Shown piece by piece: positions 23,352 to 38,000 of a stretch of DNA of 64,000 nt; the stretch's first letter is position 1; every line of letters begins with the position of its first letter. Under the pieces are notes generated by a model. The model was not told where the DNA came from and did not search any database. It worked only from the letters and a program-made list of their open reading frames with translations. Origin of the DNA: Enoplolaimus lenunculus (taxonomy: Eukaryota > Nematoda > Enoplea > Enoplida > Thoracostomopsidae); contig JASANG010003597.1 of NCBI GenBank assembly GCA_030248215.1, positions 1-64,000 on the forward strand. The letters run 5' to 3'. The translations under genes were made by a program, and so were the position numbers.

Positions 23352-26300
23352 TCATTTATTGACAACTGTAGTAATTTGCGTTGTTTGAACGTTATCTGCC
23401 AATGCTAAAGTCGCTGTTACACCAGACTCTCCATTGAGTTGATTTGCACCACTGGCGGTGGTAACATGAGCCGGCGACGTCATATTAAATACAGATGATC
23501 CAAACAAGATTCCATCGTCAATTGCAGTATCGAGTACGGCATGAGACCAACCGTTGTAGACTTCTGAAACAGTATATATGTATAGTAAAACACAATCGGC
23601 TTTAGCTTTCAAAATTTTTAACGTCATATTGTAAATTTTTTATAGCAGCTATCAAGAGTTCGGCATAACCTCTTATAACTTTTGCTCGAATGGATTATGC
23701 TTTATGTAAATCAGTAGCAGGGTTCAAACAGGAATTACATTTCACAAAAAATGGACAGAAATTCATTATTTTGCCGGAACATTAGCAGGTACCGAAACAG
23801 GAATAATTGCAAATTATGTTGCAGAACCGAATTAATTCTAATTGACTACAATTCAAAATAACAGTCAGTTTTGTAAGTTCTACAGAAACATACATTTCGG
23901 TAAAGGTTTAAACGTAAATTTTTACGATTATCATTCATAATTTAAGAACAGAAAATGAAATTAAGTGTTTGTCTGGAACGATTCCGGCAAAAACTGAAAT
24001 TCCCGATTGAAATAGCTTTAGTTGAAGAAGGGTGTTCATTTAATGTTTTATATTTTAGATTTTCCTTGTCCACGGTCATGAAATCTCCTTCGATGGTTAA
24101 TTTTCGGCGACTGTCAAGGTTTATATACTATGCTAATTAAAAAAGCTTTAAAATACTTCTTAAAGATCAGAAAATTCAAAAAACACCAAAAATTAAACAC
24201 TAACGGAATCTTTAATTCCGGTAAAAATTTACCTGAAACAGAACCGGAAGGCAAAACAAATGCCGGAATTGGAACCAGGATTCCGGTTGAACCCTGTATA
24301 TAACTAATTATTAGGGTTACAAACAATCAAATTGCAGTGCTAAAGGGTTTTTCGGTACAAGAAGTCTGAATTCCAAAACCGATCAAAGAACAATTAGCTG
24401 ATAACTAATATGTATATTAGATTAATTGGTTAAGCCTAAACTAAGACTTTTTAAATTACGTATTTCACTGATTATAAGGGTTACAAGTAGGGATATATCG
24501 ATTAGTCGGGATCGGTAATTATCGGCAGTTTTTGTGAGTATTGGCATCGACATCGATACTGCAAAAATTGCCGACTCTTAACCGATACTTTTTGCGCATG
24601 ACACGGAGTTGCAATGCTATCAGTCTCACTTGTTGGCGTACATTAATGTGTTTGATCAGGGAAATTTATCTCTTTTGCGTTTTGTGTTTGAAAAAATTAA
24701 TTGAAATGAATCGTTCCCTTTAAACTAAAATCTTTAATGGTTGTTAGGGTTTACGTTTTCGCATTTATAATGATGTAATGTTGTATCCTATCTGTTCTTT
24801 ACGCATCGTGTATTAACACTAGAATCGGCACCAGCGAAAAATTTTGGTCGGCACATGCCTACTTACAAGCAGTTTAATTTGAGTACTAGAGGGTTTTTGG
24901 TGGGGAAAAAGGTGGATGCCCTCCGTCCGACGAGATTCTCAGACACCGCTAAATATATTTGGATAAACTTTTTGTTTCAAAGCTTATTATCTTGGGGCAT
25001 TACCCCAGCACTGTGGTCATTTTTAGCTACTGATTAATTTGCATACGCAATTGGCTAAGCCTGAATTAGGGTTTTTTACATTAAAACACTAATAAATTAT
25101 AGGGTTACAGCCCGTCAGTCCAAAAAATCTCCGGAACCGCTGAAGCGATTTTGATGAACTTTTATTTAAAAGCAAATTATCCTGAGGTGTTAACCTTGCA
25201 TTGGGGCTTTCAAATTTTCAGCCATTTATTAGCTACAGGCTAATTTGCATAATTAGTTAAGCCTAATTTATAACTTTTTACATTAGTTCACTAATTATTA
25301 GGGTTACATGCAATTGAATTTCAAAAGTAAAGAGTTTTTGGATGCGAGGAATCTGAAAAATTGTCTACAAACCTTCAAAACCGACAATTGAACAGTTAGC
25401 TAATAACTAATTTGAATGCTCAAGTGTGTTCGAGTTTCGCTCAACACATGTAGTCCAACTCCGATTGGTATACGTTGATCTGGCGCGTACCTGAATGATT
25501 AACCAATGGCGCATACGTTGGCGGCATCAGCCCTACTGCGGCCTCGGCTGAACTCTTCTGCGACAACGTTTGAGACATCATTCCCGACGGTGGTGGTGTT
25601 AGCATCGATGTCATGAAGTCGCCACAAGAAGTAGAAGATATCGCCATCGCAGTTGCTGGCAGAGCAACAAAACTCGTTCCTTCTGGCGCTCCACAACACT
25701 GGGGCATTGCAGCTAAACCAGTTGCTGTTATAGGGCTTGCGCCGCTGGTGCCGCTAGTAAACACGGTAACGGCAGATGTCTGACAGGGGCTGTGGTTGTT
25801 AGACCATGACAATTTTGACGACGATGATGATGAGCATGAACTGCCTCCTGACGTGTGACTCGTATGCCGATAGTTCGGTGGTTGGCCGTGTTCACTTTCT
25901 AAACATTAATTCAGGATAGAAAAAATTACCAAAAATACCACAGCCAAATATTTCAAGTACATAATTTAACAAAAGCTCAAACTTAACCTTACTGCTGCTT
26001 TATTTCAGTTCTTGCAAACTTACAAGGATTTAGTGTTAAGGGTTTTAGCGTTGCTGCCACACATGGACTCAGCATTTGCGAGACACACACGAAGCGTAAC
26101 CTACAACACAAAATGCTTAGGTTGCCGCTATCAAAATTTTGTTTACAAATAGGTTCGCTGTATCATAAAACAATTCTGCGATGCTGCAATTCATTAAAAA
26201 AGTCAAAAAATGTAGTACAACCCTTAGACAGGGTGCAACTGGAATTCCGATTGCGGTAGTGACACCCAATATTTTTACAATCCGTTTCCGGTAATAAATC

Positions 26301-27512
26301 CTGTTTTTTCACCGGTATTTTCGGTATTAAAAATATATCTTCATTCGAAAATTTAAGAAAAATCGGCATATTATCCTAACTTATTTTGCGAAAATTGTCT
26401 GAGCGTGTATTGTCAAGATTTTCAATTTGTGTCATACTCCATAATTTACCACACGTTCCCGAGCTACTGCATTTGTTTAATGATTTTGTCATTCTAAATA
26501 GTGCATTTACACATAGGATGTCAATAAAATAGCTTTAAGAATGACTGTTTCGGTAACAAGTATTTTTTGTTTTCAACGTTCCGGCATATTCATCGTTCCC
26601 CCACGCTTAATCTTTCTCACAGAAAGGTTAAGGAAGTTGCAGTGTAATCATTCCCAACGTAATTCCCCCCCCCCGGGAAAGAACACACTAGTGTAGTATT
26701 CCACCAGAAAACCAAGTTGAAATCTGCAATGAAAATGATGATACTCCGCAAGATTTCCATCCGGATAACTTGTGCTAACGTTAGATTGCTACATTACAAA
26801 GTTTGGCTGCATATGTTGCAAAAATGTTTTAGCTTTTTTAAATACATATTTTTGTGTACTCTAAAGCAGGCAATTTATTGCTCCAGATGGCATATATATT
26901 ATTCGAAAACTGGATCTCAAAGTCGTTGCACCTGCAGCATTTACTTACACAATCTGGACAATATATACCCATTTGTGTTATGTTGAAGCTTGAGAAATTA
27001 TATGATTTAAAATGAGTTAGTGCGATCCGTGATATATTTTGCTGGACAGAATAACGTTTCTAGAGCGATATCACCCGGGGAAAACCTGGCGCCAAGTGAA
27101 CTAAATTTTGTTTTCGCGGGGAAAAATTACACAGGGGAAAGATTATTTTTCCGCAGGGAAAAATGGCGCTCACCCAGATTTTCAGGACGAAAGGTTACGC
27201 GGGGAAAAAATTACGCAGTAACATTGGTATTTCATAATTCCGGTTGCACCCTGGTCTCAGAGTTAATACTGGTATTTCATAATTCCGGTTGCACCCTGGT
27301 CTCAGAGTTAATACATATAGTGCCGTCCGTACCTGCTGTTGCCGTGCTTGTCGTTGAAACAGCATTCGCTGGTTCTGTTGTAACGGGTGGCGGCGTTTGC
27401 GGCTGTAACCAAGGAAACGCTGGCGGGGGAGGTGGCACCGCGACATGACTACTGTTTTGACAAGTCAAAGATGCTTCGAGCGATACAAATCCCGCTGAAC
27501 CGTGATTTGTAA
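23352..27512 (-). CDS. CNOT4: CNOT4 exons 17-19: C-terminal exons
   Basis: Exon 17 (27512-27333) is Pro/Thr-rich (VAVPPPPPAFPWL). Exon 18 (25898-25491) is Ser/Thr/Ala-rich. Exon 19 (23563-23352) ends QTTQITTVVNK and a TGA stop. All are phase 1 joined, consistent with one chain. Introns 17 and 18 (1.4 and 1.9 kb) are full of MITEs and a Helentron whose end lies 22 bp from the exon 18 donor. These exons are the least certain part of the model because no conserved motif confirms them. Confidence 0.75.
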
Positions 27513-30500
27513 CTGAAAACTATCAGACAAAGCGTTTATTCTCATCACGATTAATCACAAAAATACCACTACGGTACCATGGACGGTACCTGAAAAACAA
27601 TGTTCCGTGACGCAATTAAGCCAGAATCCGAACGCAGCACAGTATGTTTATTACAATACCATTGGCAAAATATCGCATGACGCGATATTGCAAATAAATG
27701 CATTAACACTAATTTCTCAACATGGGAGTGTCAACAAAATGTCGCGTGACGCGATATGATAAAAACGGTACCGTACTCACGGGTTCATGCTTACGACCAA
27801 GGTACATAAAGGTTGAAGTTTAGTGTATCCTGCTCACCTTGTTATTTTGCAGCGCAAAAACTAGGAAATGGACATGTTTTACTAAATCCTTAAATAGTGA
27901 AAATTTAACGACGTAATAAGCTCAGCTCGATTGCCCCAAACAATTGACCATCTTCGGGTAGGGATATTTCAACATCAAATGGCAACGAAAAGTATAGAAA
28001 CTAACTTGTCTTCGAAGAAGACGGTGTAATTTGACTGACCCCAGCGCCACGGTACTGATGCTGTTCAACTAAACCAGAAGCGGTAGCATTCAACGGCAGC
28101 GTTGGCTGATGGGACACGACTGACTGGGAGGATTCAAAAGAGAAGCCATTACTGCTAGGTTCACTAACAGATCCACCGCATCTAATACGTTCCACTGGAA
28201 CAGTGGCATCTGACTCGAGAACAGTGTGCAATGACGCCGACGGCGGCGGTGGAAGCGACGGCAACGGCATAGCCAACATCGATGCGGTCGGCGGCGTCGC
28301 TGGTGTTGAAGACTGAACTGGCGGCGTCGTTCCGTAAAACGGAGCACCACCAAACGGAAGCGGCGGCGGATGCTGTGGACTGCTGCCCATTAACGCTGCT
28401 GCTGCAGCTGCCGCCGCCACTGCAGCAGCATGTGCATGGGCAGCAGCCGCTGAAGTTCCGCCGCCGCTGCCGTTACCACCAGATGGCGGCGGTCCAGTTA
28501 CATCTGCCGGCGTCGCAGCAGCTGCAACAACTGGTGTTGTTGCTGAAACGGCCGACGGATTCTGGTCAAAAGCACTCGGTAGTGGCGGTAATGTATGTGT
28601 ATGACCGCCGCCACTGTTTTTTCCTTCTCCGCCTCCCGTCATTACTGCTCCCGACACAATGGAGGTTAGTGGCGGGGGCTGCTGGGTATTCGGGGGAGGT
28701 AAATGAGATAAGTGATGCCGATGGTGATGATGGCGTTTGTCGCTGATGTTGCTATTATAGCCATTAGCAGCGGCGGCAGCAGCTACAAAATTTTGTTGAA
28801 TCGCTGGGACCTGCGAAAACGGAAGTGGTGTGGCTGCTGCTGCCGCTGCAGGTGTCGTCGAAAACCCCGGGGGTGGCGGCACGTTGGTCGACGGTGGGGG
28901 TGGCGCGGTAGGAGGCGACGGAAAAATCGACGGCGTAGTTGGACTCCGTATTGTTGTCGTTGGGGCTGCTAGTGGAGCCGTCGCTGCGGCAACTGAAATA
29001 CTCTGTTGTTGGTGTGTTCCTTGTACCAAATGAGGAAATGTAAACGTTGACTGCTGCTGACTACTAGAACTCGATGTTGTATCACGGCCAAATAATAATG
29101 GTCGAACACCCAACGCAGCGCTATTAGAGGGGGCTTCGTCTATCATATGCAAAGAAGCACTGCCCCCTGCTGAAATTGCCGTCAGTGAAATACCATTGAT
29201 TTGTGATACGGGAGGTCGACGTAATATCGATATACTACCACTGCCGTTAATTTTAGCACCATCCGATCGGTTCTGTAATGCTTTCAAATCGTGTTTAGCG
29301 GGAGACAGAAGGTTTTGTGACACCGAATATAATGATGATCTTACACTATTTGTAGTTGTTGCTGTGGTGGCAGTTATTGTTGTAGTGGTCGTGGTTGTTG
29401 TAAGAGTCGTATGTTGTGTAGCATAGCGTACATTAACACCGGGAAGAATTTGCCGCAAACTTTCTTCGAGCTCACTTAAATGCTGCAGTACTTTTTGGTT
29501 CGACTAAAACAAAAGCAAAAACTTAGCGTTACTTTGCGTAAATAACCAAATGTTCCGCCCACCAACTAAAGTTTACCAGCAATCTAGTTCCGGCTGCTCC
29601 CACCAAAACCTAATATGACGAAGCCAGGACAGCAACATCAAAAACATTGAGAAGACCACAGCACAGGTTCATTTTACCTAGCAGCCAACCATAGAAAAAC
29701 GTATAGTTTTCAACTTTGAAGGCTCATTTTACAAACAGCCAAATACGCATGTATTAAAGTCGGTGGCGTCCGGAATCAATACTATAAATTACTTGGTATA
29801 AAATCTGATTTCTAAGGTATTACTTTCGAACAAAATCTGATTTCTAAGTTTCTATCAGTCCGAAACCCTCGATAAATAGAGGAACGGGTTTACCTTGGAG
29901 TTCTGATCTTCAACAAGCATGGCGCCATGCGAAAGGTCTTTATGAGTCTTGGCCACATCATGAAACCCACAACTGGCAAACAGCTGCGCCACTTGTTCAG
30001 TCGGATGTTTATCGTCGACTTTAGCTAGAAAACGGACTTTACCACAATTACTAATGATACAAAGTCGAGAATGACTCTTTGTACCAGAATATGCAACTTC
30101 TTACAAATATCACGGAGCCAGGGTGCAACCGGAGGTTACTGCATTTTTGACCTTCCTGTTTCGGTAAATTTTTTACCGCGTTTTTTAAATTCGCTAATCT
30201 TTCAGAATGGATGCAAGCATTTTACAAGATAATGACGATAAAAATAAACTAGATTTCATTAGTATATAAACCTTGACAATCACGTAAAATAAAGCATCGA
30301 GGTTAGATTTTGGTTCCGTGGACAACGAAAGTCTAAAATACCGCATATTAAGTAAATATCTATCTTCAAATATATAAGCTTATTTCACCAATAATATAGC
30401 AAAAAAAAGAAAATTAAAATGAATTTTTCTGAGGCATTTATTTTTCACTTTCCGGTTCCGGTAATTTTTTCAAATTCCGGTACCGGCAAAGTGTAGCTCC

Positions 30501-32045
30501 GGTTGTATCCTGCACGAGACACCAAATGTACCAGCGCACGTTGCGTTTTTGTCCAATCACTGTATGCTAAGCTTCTCAGAAATTAGAGATTTTGTAGAAT
30601 ATAAGAAAATGTTGTAACGTATATTTAAAATGAAAGTCGGACAAAAACGCAAAACACGCCGTGTACATACTTTTCTACACAGAATATAACTACCCAGCAG
30701 AATATTCTCCTTACAGAATGACATCAATTAATACAATACTCAGCTGCAGCCATAATCAACATGTAACTAATTCAAAATACACAATATATACGTCGAAGAA
30801 AACATTTTCAGTTGAAGCCTAGAAGACAGGACAGCTTTCGCTTGTTCCAAACAGGAGTTAAAGGCATTGATGTGCCGATACCAACATTTTGGGCAACGCC
30901 TGATTCTTGTTTTGAAAGTGCCGATGCCGAACCGATGCTGATTCCATAAGATTACCGATATCGATGCCGACTAATCGACACATCCTTAGTTAAGGTGCTG
31001 TATTTGTCGCGCGGCGGCGTCCGGCGTCCGAAAATCAAAAACTTTTTGTTTAACATTTGATCGTGGGTTGCCGTATGGTAACGCACAGCACTGAAATAGC
31101 CAAGAAGTATACGCCATCAATTATAATATAGTTTCGGCAACAAAGTTCTTACCAGTTTCCAGAAGTGAAGCGCCACGATCAATTTTCAAACCAGGAGGAG
31201 GAGGAAGGTGCGGCGGCCGCAGAGACGGCGCTCGAGCGAGCAACTCATTTTTCAGTCGACTATGCTCAACAACCAGTGAATTAATTGTTTCGGCGCCGTG
31301 ACATAGCTGTTGCTGTTCTTCTCGGCGACCGGATCCAAAACAGAAACCATCATGTTCATAGCAGCTGTTATCGACACTCACGTTGTCACTTTGGTCGTCG
31401 TTATCGTTGTCATCGACGCGATAGAACGCAAGTTCCGTTCGACTTCGATGTATTTTGTTGCCATCGACAGCGGCGATACACCCAGTTACTGGAAGTATGT
31501 TTTCTGCAGACGCCCGCCCGTTTGTCATCATTTTACGTTGATAAAGCTCGGAAGATGATATACACGGAGCCGCAGTCGAATTCTGATCAAAAAGGACGTC
31601 AGCGCTCTGTCGATGCGAGCCAGCTTCATCCTTCATCAACCAGTCTACCGTCGACGGCTTCGTCGTGGCAGCCTGATAAGCGACGTCGTGACCACGTTGC
31701 TGAATGCGAAAAACGTCTGCGTCATTCAGTTGTGACGCCGACCACAACGCTGATTGATTTATGGAGGCATTATTCCTCGCAATCGACGACGAAGATTGAA
31801 CGATAACCTTCGTTGCCGCCGACAACCGTTCGATGACGTCATGTTTAGTAGTCGCCGACTTATTCATAACGTCATTACGATTCATCGTCGACAATCGAAC
31901 GCTATGGTCATCGCGTCGACCACGAATACAGGGCTGCTGCAACAACTGTGGCATTGCGCCACCGGCTGCTGACGAGTACAAAAACGAATGCTGTCGTACC
32001 GTACCTGGTGTTCCAAGTGTTGCGCCGCTATTATTATTATTATTC

Positions 32046-32077
<32 letters not shown>

Positions 32078-35000
32078 ATTATTATTGTTGTTGTTGTTGT
32101 TGTTGTTGGTAAGCCCGAACTCTCGAGAATCGCGTTTGGTAAGTGCCATAACACTATTATGATGCAATGGCTGCCTGCGACCGCTGTTTTCAGGAGCAGC
32201 CGCATTCAGCATTGCATTACGGTCATACACAGTCTGGTTAGACTGCCTTGAATCGATAATGAAATTTTGCGGATAATTAGCACCACCACCGTGATGGCCA
32301 CCACGGGATCGGAAGCTATCAAATGCAGAATTTCTCGCACAAATATTGCTCTCGTTATCATTTCCACATCGTTCTTCACTTAACAAATCCGCAAGACCTT
32401 TCGACGATTCTGCATACGGATCAAAGCCTGCAAAACATGTGCATTATGCACATGGAGGCCTCTTTGCCAATAAGCTATTGGCCAACAAAGTGCTGACAAA
32501 ATGGCGATGAATATAAACAATTATAAGTTTAAACATGTAATAATTAAACAACTGAGATCGGGAAACTTGAGATCGCAAACTTCCGCCTTCTATGAAATTA
32601 ACAGCGAGGAGGGGAGGTGTGAACTAAACAAGTACCCTCGCCCCGCCTATTTTCTCCAATTGATCAATACTAGTCTAACACTGCCTGTCGATAGACAAAA
32701 CACAAGTTCACAATACTCGCTCAGGCTCCGATATAATGATTAAACAATGCTCAGTATACCATAGTCGTCCTTACCTAATTCATCTATATCTGACTTATGA
32801 TCGGCTGAAATCATGTTCAGTAGCGTCATTTCTATATCGCCGTTCGTCATTGCTGTCCATTGTTCAACTGAACGCTGATTAGACCAGTTTGAGCATTCTG
32901 CAATAAAAATCAGCAACTAAGAGGAGGAGTCGTCGCAGAAAAGGTCTGGAGTCGTTTACTACGTTATAATACACTGGGTTTTTTCATACAACCTACGAAA
33001 CAATGTCGCGAAAAATTAACCGATTTATGTCAGTAAACAAACCAGCGAATAGAATACATCTGTGATTCTTCGTCTCATTTCTGAATTATGCTAAACTCCG
33101 CGTATCGCCCCATCGCATAAAATTCTTGGCCGCGTACATGGGAGTAGTCTGATTTTAAAAAGGGGGGGTTACGTTACTTACATTGTATAACAATTTCGAA
33201 GCGGTGCAGTTTTTTGTGTTGCAACTGAAACCGAGTGGACAGCTGAAGAAATCCTGGCTCGTAGAAATGCGCTGCGTCTGCTACGGCCAAGACCGAGCTA
33301 AAACTCACCGAAATCACTATGTTGTTCGTTTACTGCCGAGCATCCTCTCCTCTCTTGATTCTGTTCACAACTTTCTCCATGCTGGTCACTGTGTCGCCAG
33401 CCGTGTTCAACGTAACGGCTATCACCTTCGCAAACCGCTTTGTGTATATCACTGACCGACACTGTCGCCCTAAGTGGATGTTTACTTCGTGTTCCGCCAG
33501 CGTTCGTAGAGGCTACTCCAGCCATTTCTGCAGCGTCTGTTTGCGTTGACCGAACAATCGACCGCGTTTGCCGTTTTGGATCAATGCTTCCTGTGTATTT
33601 CTCGACAATTTCCGCTGCCTCGCTACTAGTCACAGTTCTTACTAGCGGCTGAGGATACACCCATACCCCTGCGGTACTAGTCTTACCGACAATTTTGCTT
33701 TGACCGACCGCAAAACTGCGATCGGGAAATGCAGTCGAACTTGCTGCCTCGTCGTTCAGCACAGATTCTGACTTTGTTAAAGTAATAACAGCATTACCTA
33801 ACGCTGGTAACCCAAATTCACTGGCTAATGGTACGTTCGCGACTCCACAAGGATGATTTGAACCTAACTCGAATACAGACATAAAATCAAAATCAGTTGG
33901 GTCCACAACGTCAACGTTGCTTACTCCCGTTGTCAATCTCTCGCACTGAGGTTGCGAAGTCTGCGACTGAAATTCGTAATTCTCATGATGCAAAATTGAG
34001 TTTCTTTCGTTTCCTGTCTCGTTTCTACTGCTACAACTTGCACTCCGGTTATATTGGCAACTGGCTCGCGGCAACTCTCTTACTCGAACATCTTCAGGCT
34101 TGCTCGTATCCGACCTGACTGAGTCCTCTGGAAAACAGCCAACGTCCTGGAGTTTACTACTCATGCTGCCGCTACTGCACACAGCTTCAATATGAAGCGC
34201 TACTCCTTGCGAATCGATTCCATCTCTTCTCTTGTGACCCTTAAGAGTTCTCTCGTCTTCGAATCTAATTTCATGTGCTGGCGACAAACTTAGCACTCCG
34301 GTCGATTGAGTTATCAGCTCTCTATTCTCCGTACCGACTACTGATTGCTCATGTTTCTCTCTGCTGTGACATGTTGGTACTGTCTGCTGTCTACGAGTCA
34401 CATCACCCGTCGAACAACTTTTCAACAATGAGCTAGCCGGAGTACCGCTATCAACGCTCGACACTCGCGAACCCTTTTCAATTATTTCTTTCGTAGTGGA
34501 TTGCATTCGTGTTCCTTCTCGCTCGGCTTCCTTATACACTGCGGCATCATCACGACTTAACTGCTGCCGCCGCTGTTTATTACTGTCATCGATACCTCCG
34601 GTTTTATTCGTGTCGCTAATAGACCAGCTCACGCCAGGTTTAGCCACTCCGGCACTACCCTCGTTATTCCCCATACTGTATCCGGTAGTTGGTTTTTTCG
34701 CCAAATCGGCTCCCGTTGTTGTTGTTGCCTCATTTCCGCTATCTGACGAATAATTCACTACTGAAACACTCTCGACAGTGCAATTATACCAACGGTCCGG
34801 TTCTGATGTACAACAATGTACTGTGCGCATACTTGAACTTAGCTTTTCTGCATCTATTGCACTCAAGCCATCTGTAAGTAATGAACTCTGTGATGAAGTT
34901 GTGGCTACTGCAGTTAAACAAGTATGTGGCGACGCTGTTTGTGCTTTGCGTCCTCCAGAACGTATGGATCGTTGCTGTCTGCTGCCTGATGTATTATTAT

Positions 35001-38000
35001 TTTTACAATTATTATTATTGTTGTTATTATTGTTATTACTATTATTATAATTATTATTGTTGTTGTTGCCATTAACCATTCGTGATATTAACGGTTCCGG
35101 ATGAGTTGTACCCAGCAATGCTGACGACCCTGACAAACAGTACCGACCATTTTTACCATTTTTATAATTGTTGTTCAGTGCATAAAAATTACTACTGTTG
35201 TTGTTTTTATCTTTGTCTTTGTTTACTTTCTGATGCTGTATCTTAATATTGTCCACCAAGTTATCACAATCATTTAGTACAGTTGTTGTTTTCGGCTTTG
35301 CAATGGTATTATGCTGTATAACTTCTTTTGCCTCAGAACCAGCTGCAGTCGCAGGGCTTCTCGACCTACAGTATAAACACAAACAAATAATAAACTTAGC
35401 CCCATGATGCATCGTCCACGTTTACTTTTCACGCTTAGCCACCGAAAATGTCTAGCAGAAGGGGCCTTAACGAGTAGCAGATTTTAAAAACGCCACTCGT
35501 TAACGCTGTTATACCACACTTTTATTTGTTAATCTGACCTTAGAAAGTGTCACAATGCACACATAACATGCGTTGTGTGCCACATGATAAGGTAACGTTA
35601 ACAGAGAAAGTGGAGATAAGGTATTGTACTAGAGTTGACGAGGGTCAATTTGAAAATTTGCAACTCGTTAACAAAAACGCCAAACATTATAATTGGCACA
35701 ACGACAAACGTTACTGTGGATAATGCATAAATTATGGCTTTAATTATAGTCCAACGAAAATACCAGAAACAACTTTGGCACCTGGCATGTTTCCTATTGT
35801 GCAAACTCACTTTCTAGTTATATCAGAATTCTGTTGTTGATTTTGTTGCGTTTTCGGTTGCTGTCTTTGTTTCTTGGATCCTCCGCTGTTTACTTGGCGA
35901 GACTGTATGTTTTTCGTTTGGCGCGAACCATTGCCACTAGTTGTACTTATAGTACTTACATTTCGGTTACCATTGTTCGAACGAGATGGATCTACGCTTG
36001 TTCCTGTAAACAATGAGATAAATGAGATAAACTTGCTAACTACCATTCCACTGATTGACTAACAAAAGAAATTACCATTACAAAGCATGTATAACATACA
36101 CGCTACAACAAACTCACATATAATATTATTGAGCGGAGCGAAACTCCGAGCGCAGCTCGGAGTTTCGCGAAGCGTTTTATGATTTGTACTTAGGGGTCGA
36201 AAAATGTATGCCCTCCCGTCCGTCCGAAAATCTCCATAACCGCTAAACCGATTTTGATAAACTTTTATTTAAAAGCCAATTATCCTGGGGTGTTAACCTC
36301 GCATTGGGGTTTTAAAAATTTAAGCCGTTTCTTAGCTATAGGCTAATTTGCAAAATTGGTTAAGCCTAAATTAGGAAGTTTTAAATTCTAAATTAATTCA
36401 CTAATTATCAGCGTTATTGGAGGGTTTTGGATGCGAGGAATCTGAATAAATTATTTACAAACCTCCAAAACCGATAGTGTCGCTCAATACATGTAGTCCC
36501 ACTACGACTGATATATTTTTCAGTGATACATTTAATGCAAATGTTTGCATGCATCCGTGTAGGTTAACAATCTTTACTGGGTTACAATAACTAACAAATA
36601 TGATTTGTGTTATGCTCGCCAAACAAATATCCAGCTGAACGCAACGCTACATAAACGTACAATAATGGAACAGGGTCGTTGCTTAAGTGTTAAAAATTCA
36701 TCCGCGTAAGCTTTGTCATGTAAACACTTTTGACACCTTAAACCATTTAAGGAACAATTATTGTTAGCTACGTTATGATATTTGAATGCCATCTAGCTAT
36801 AATTTGAATTAATTAGCCGGCTCCGGCCGGATATTAGATATATCCAGCTCCGTCATTTTTTGGTATCAGGACGCACCCCTCTAACTCTCAAAATCCGCTC
36901 TCCGTTTAAATATCCACTCTATACGACCCGTCAATCCACAGTCAACACAACTGAATTACTGAATTACTACTGAATGACTTACCCTTCGTTGCCACACTAG
37001 TTGCATCTTGCTCGTTTGCCAAATTCGCCTCGGCTCCATTACACACGCCTGCGGCTTCCGAAGCCCCATTTCCGGCCAGCGAACATTTTCCACGAGTCAT
37101 AAAACCCTCGCTACCGGTTTGCCCCAATTCTGACGGCGTCGTTTTAGTGATACTATCTTTTGAGTGAGCATCCCCGTGGCTAGCAGCAACAGACCCCGCT
37201 GTGGCTGCCCTGGGTCCGAGATGATCGCTTTCCAGTCCGAAAGGCCATGTTGCTTGCGTTGAACCAAAAATGCTATTACCGACTGGCAAACCAGTACTCC
37301 CATGAAAATCACCGCTACTCGCTAGCGAGACAGCAGTCGAACTATTGGTAGCTTCTATCTGAGCAGTTTTCAAGTCATTATTACTTCTGCAATGGTTAAC
37401 CGCCGGATTACTGATTTACACAAAAGATTATTGAGACTAAATTTTCAAAATCAGATTTCAAATAGAACCAGCGCATAAACTGATACGTAAACGTAAAAAT
37501 CAGTTAGCCCTTAAACAAGTCAGAATTTTCACTACCGTGCGTACTCGAATCTCATCAATGGAAATATTGTCCAAAAACTTGAAAAGGCAGTTGTGACTGC
37601 CAGTTTCTGCCGCAATAACTTTCACGAGTGACTAGAGTTGCAACAAGTCAAGATACAAACCAAGACCCGGAATATCTCCTAGTCTAATCCAGAACCAAGA
37701 GTACGAACTTACGACTTTTTGAAAAACACTAAATTTTTAAAACAAACCGTGTTGACGCAGATTTAGTCTTCATATCACTGCTATACAAGGTCGGTTGGGT
37801 CACCAAAAATGGTATCAAAAATTTTGCAGGTTTGCTAGGTATATTTGCTCAAACGCGTGGTGCCCTGCCTGATAGTGGAAAGGAGCGCTATTAACAGCCT
37901 TCACATTACAGAAAACGTAAGTGTATAATACATAAAACAAGTATACGTATAACTGGACATTTGTTGTATTCCAATTGCCAAACAGGTCTTTCTTTACCAT

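Noticed and set aside
28282-29426. Plus-strand ORFs over CNOT4 exon 16
   Set aside because: They are shadows of GC-rich, low-complexity coding sequence on the minus strand, which has matching splice phases.
31833-32251. Plus-strand and alternate-frame ORFs rich in Leu or Ile over the poly-Asn tract
   Set aside because: Translations of the AAT microsatellite in the wrong frame or strand.
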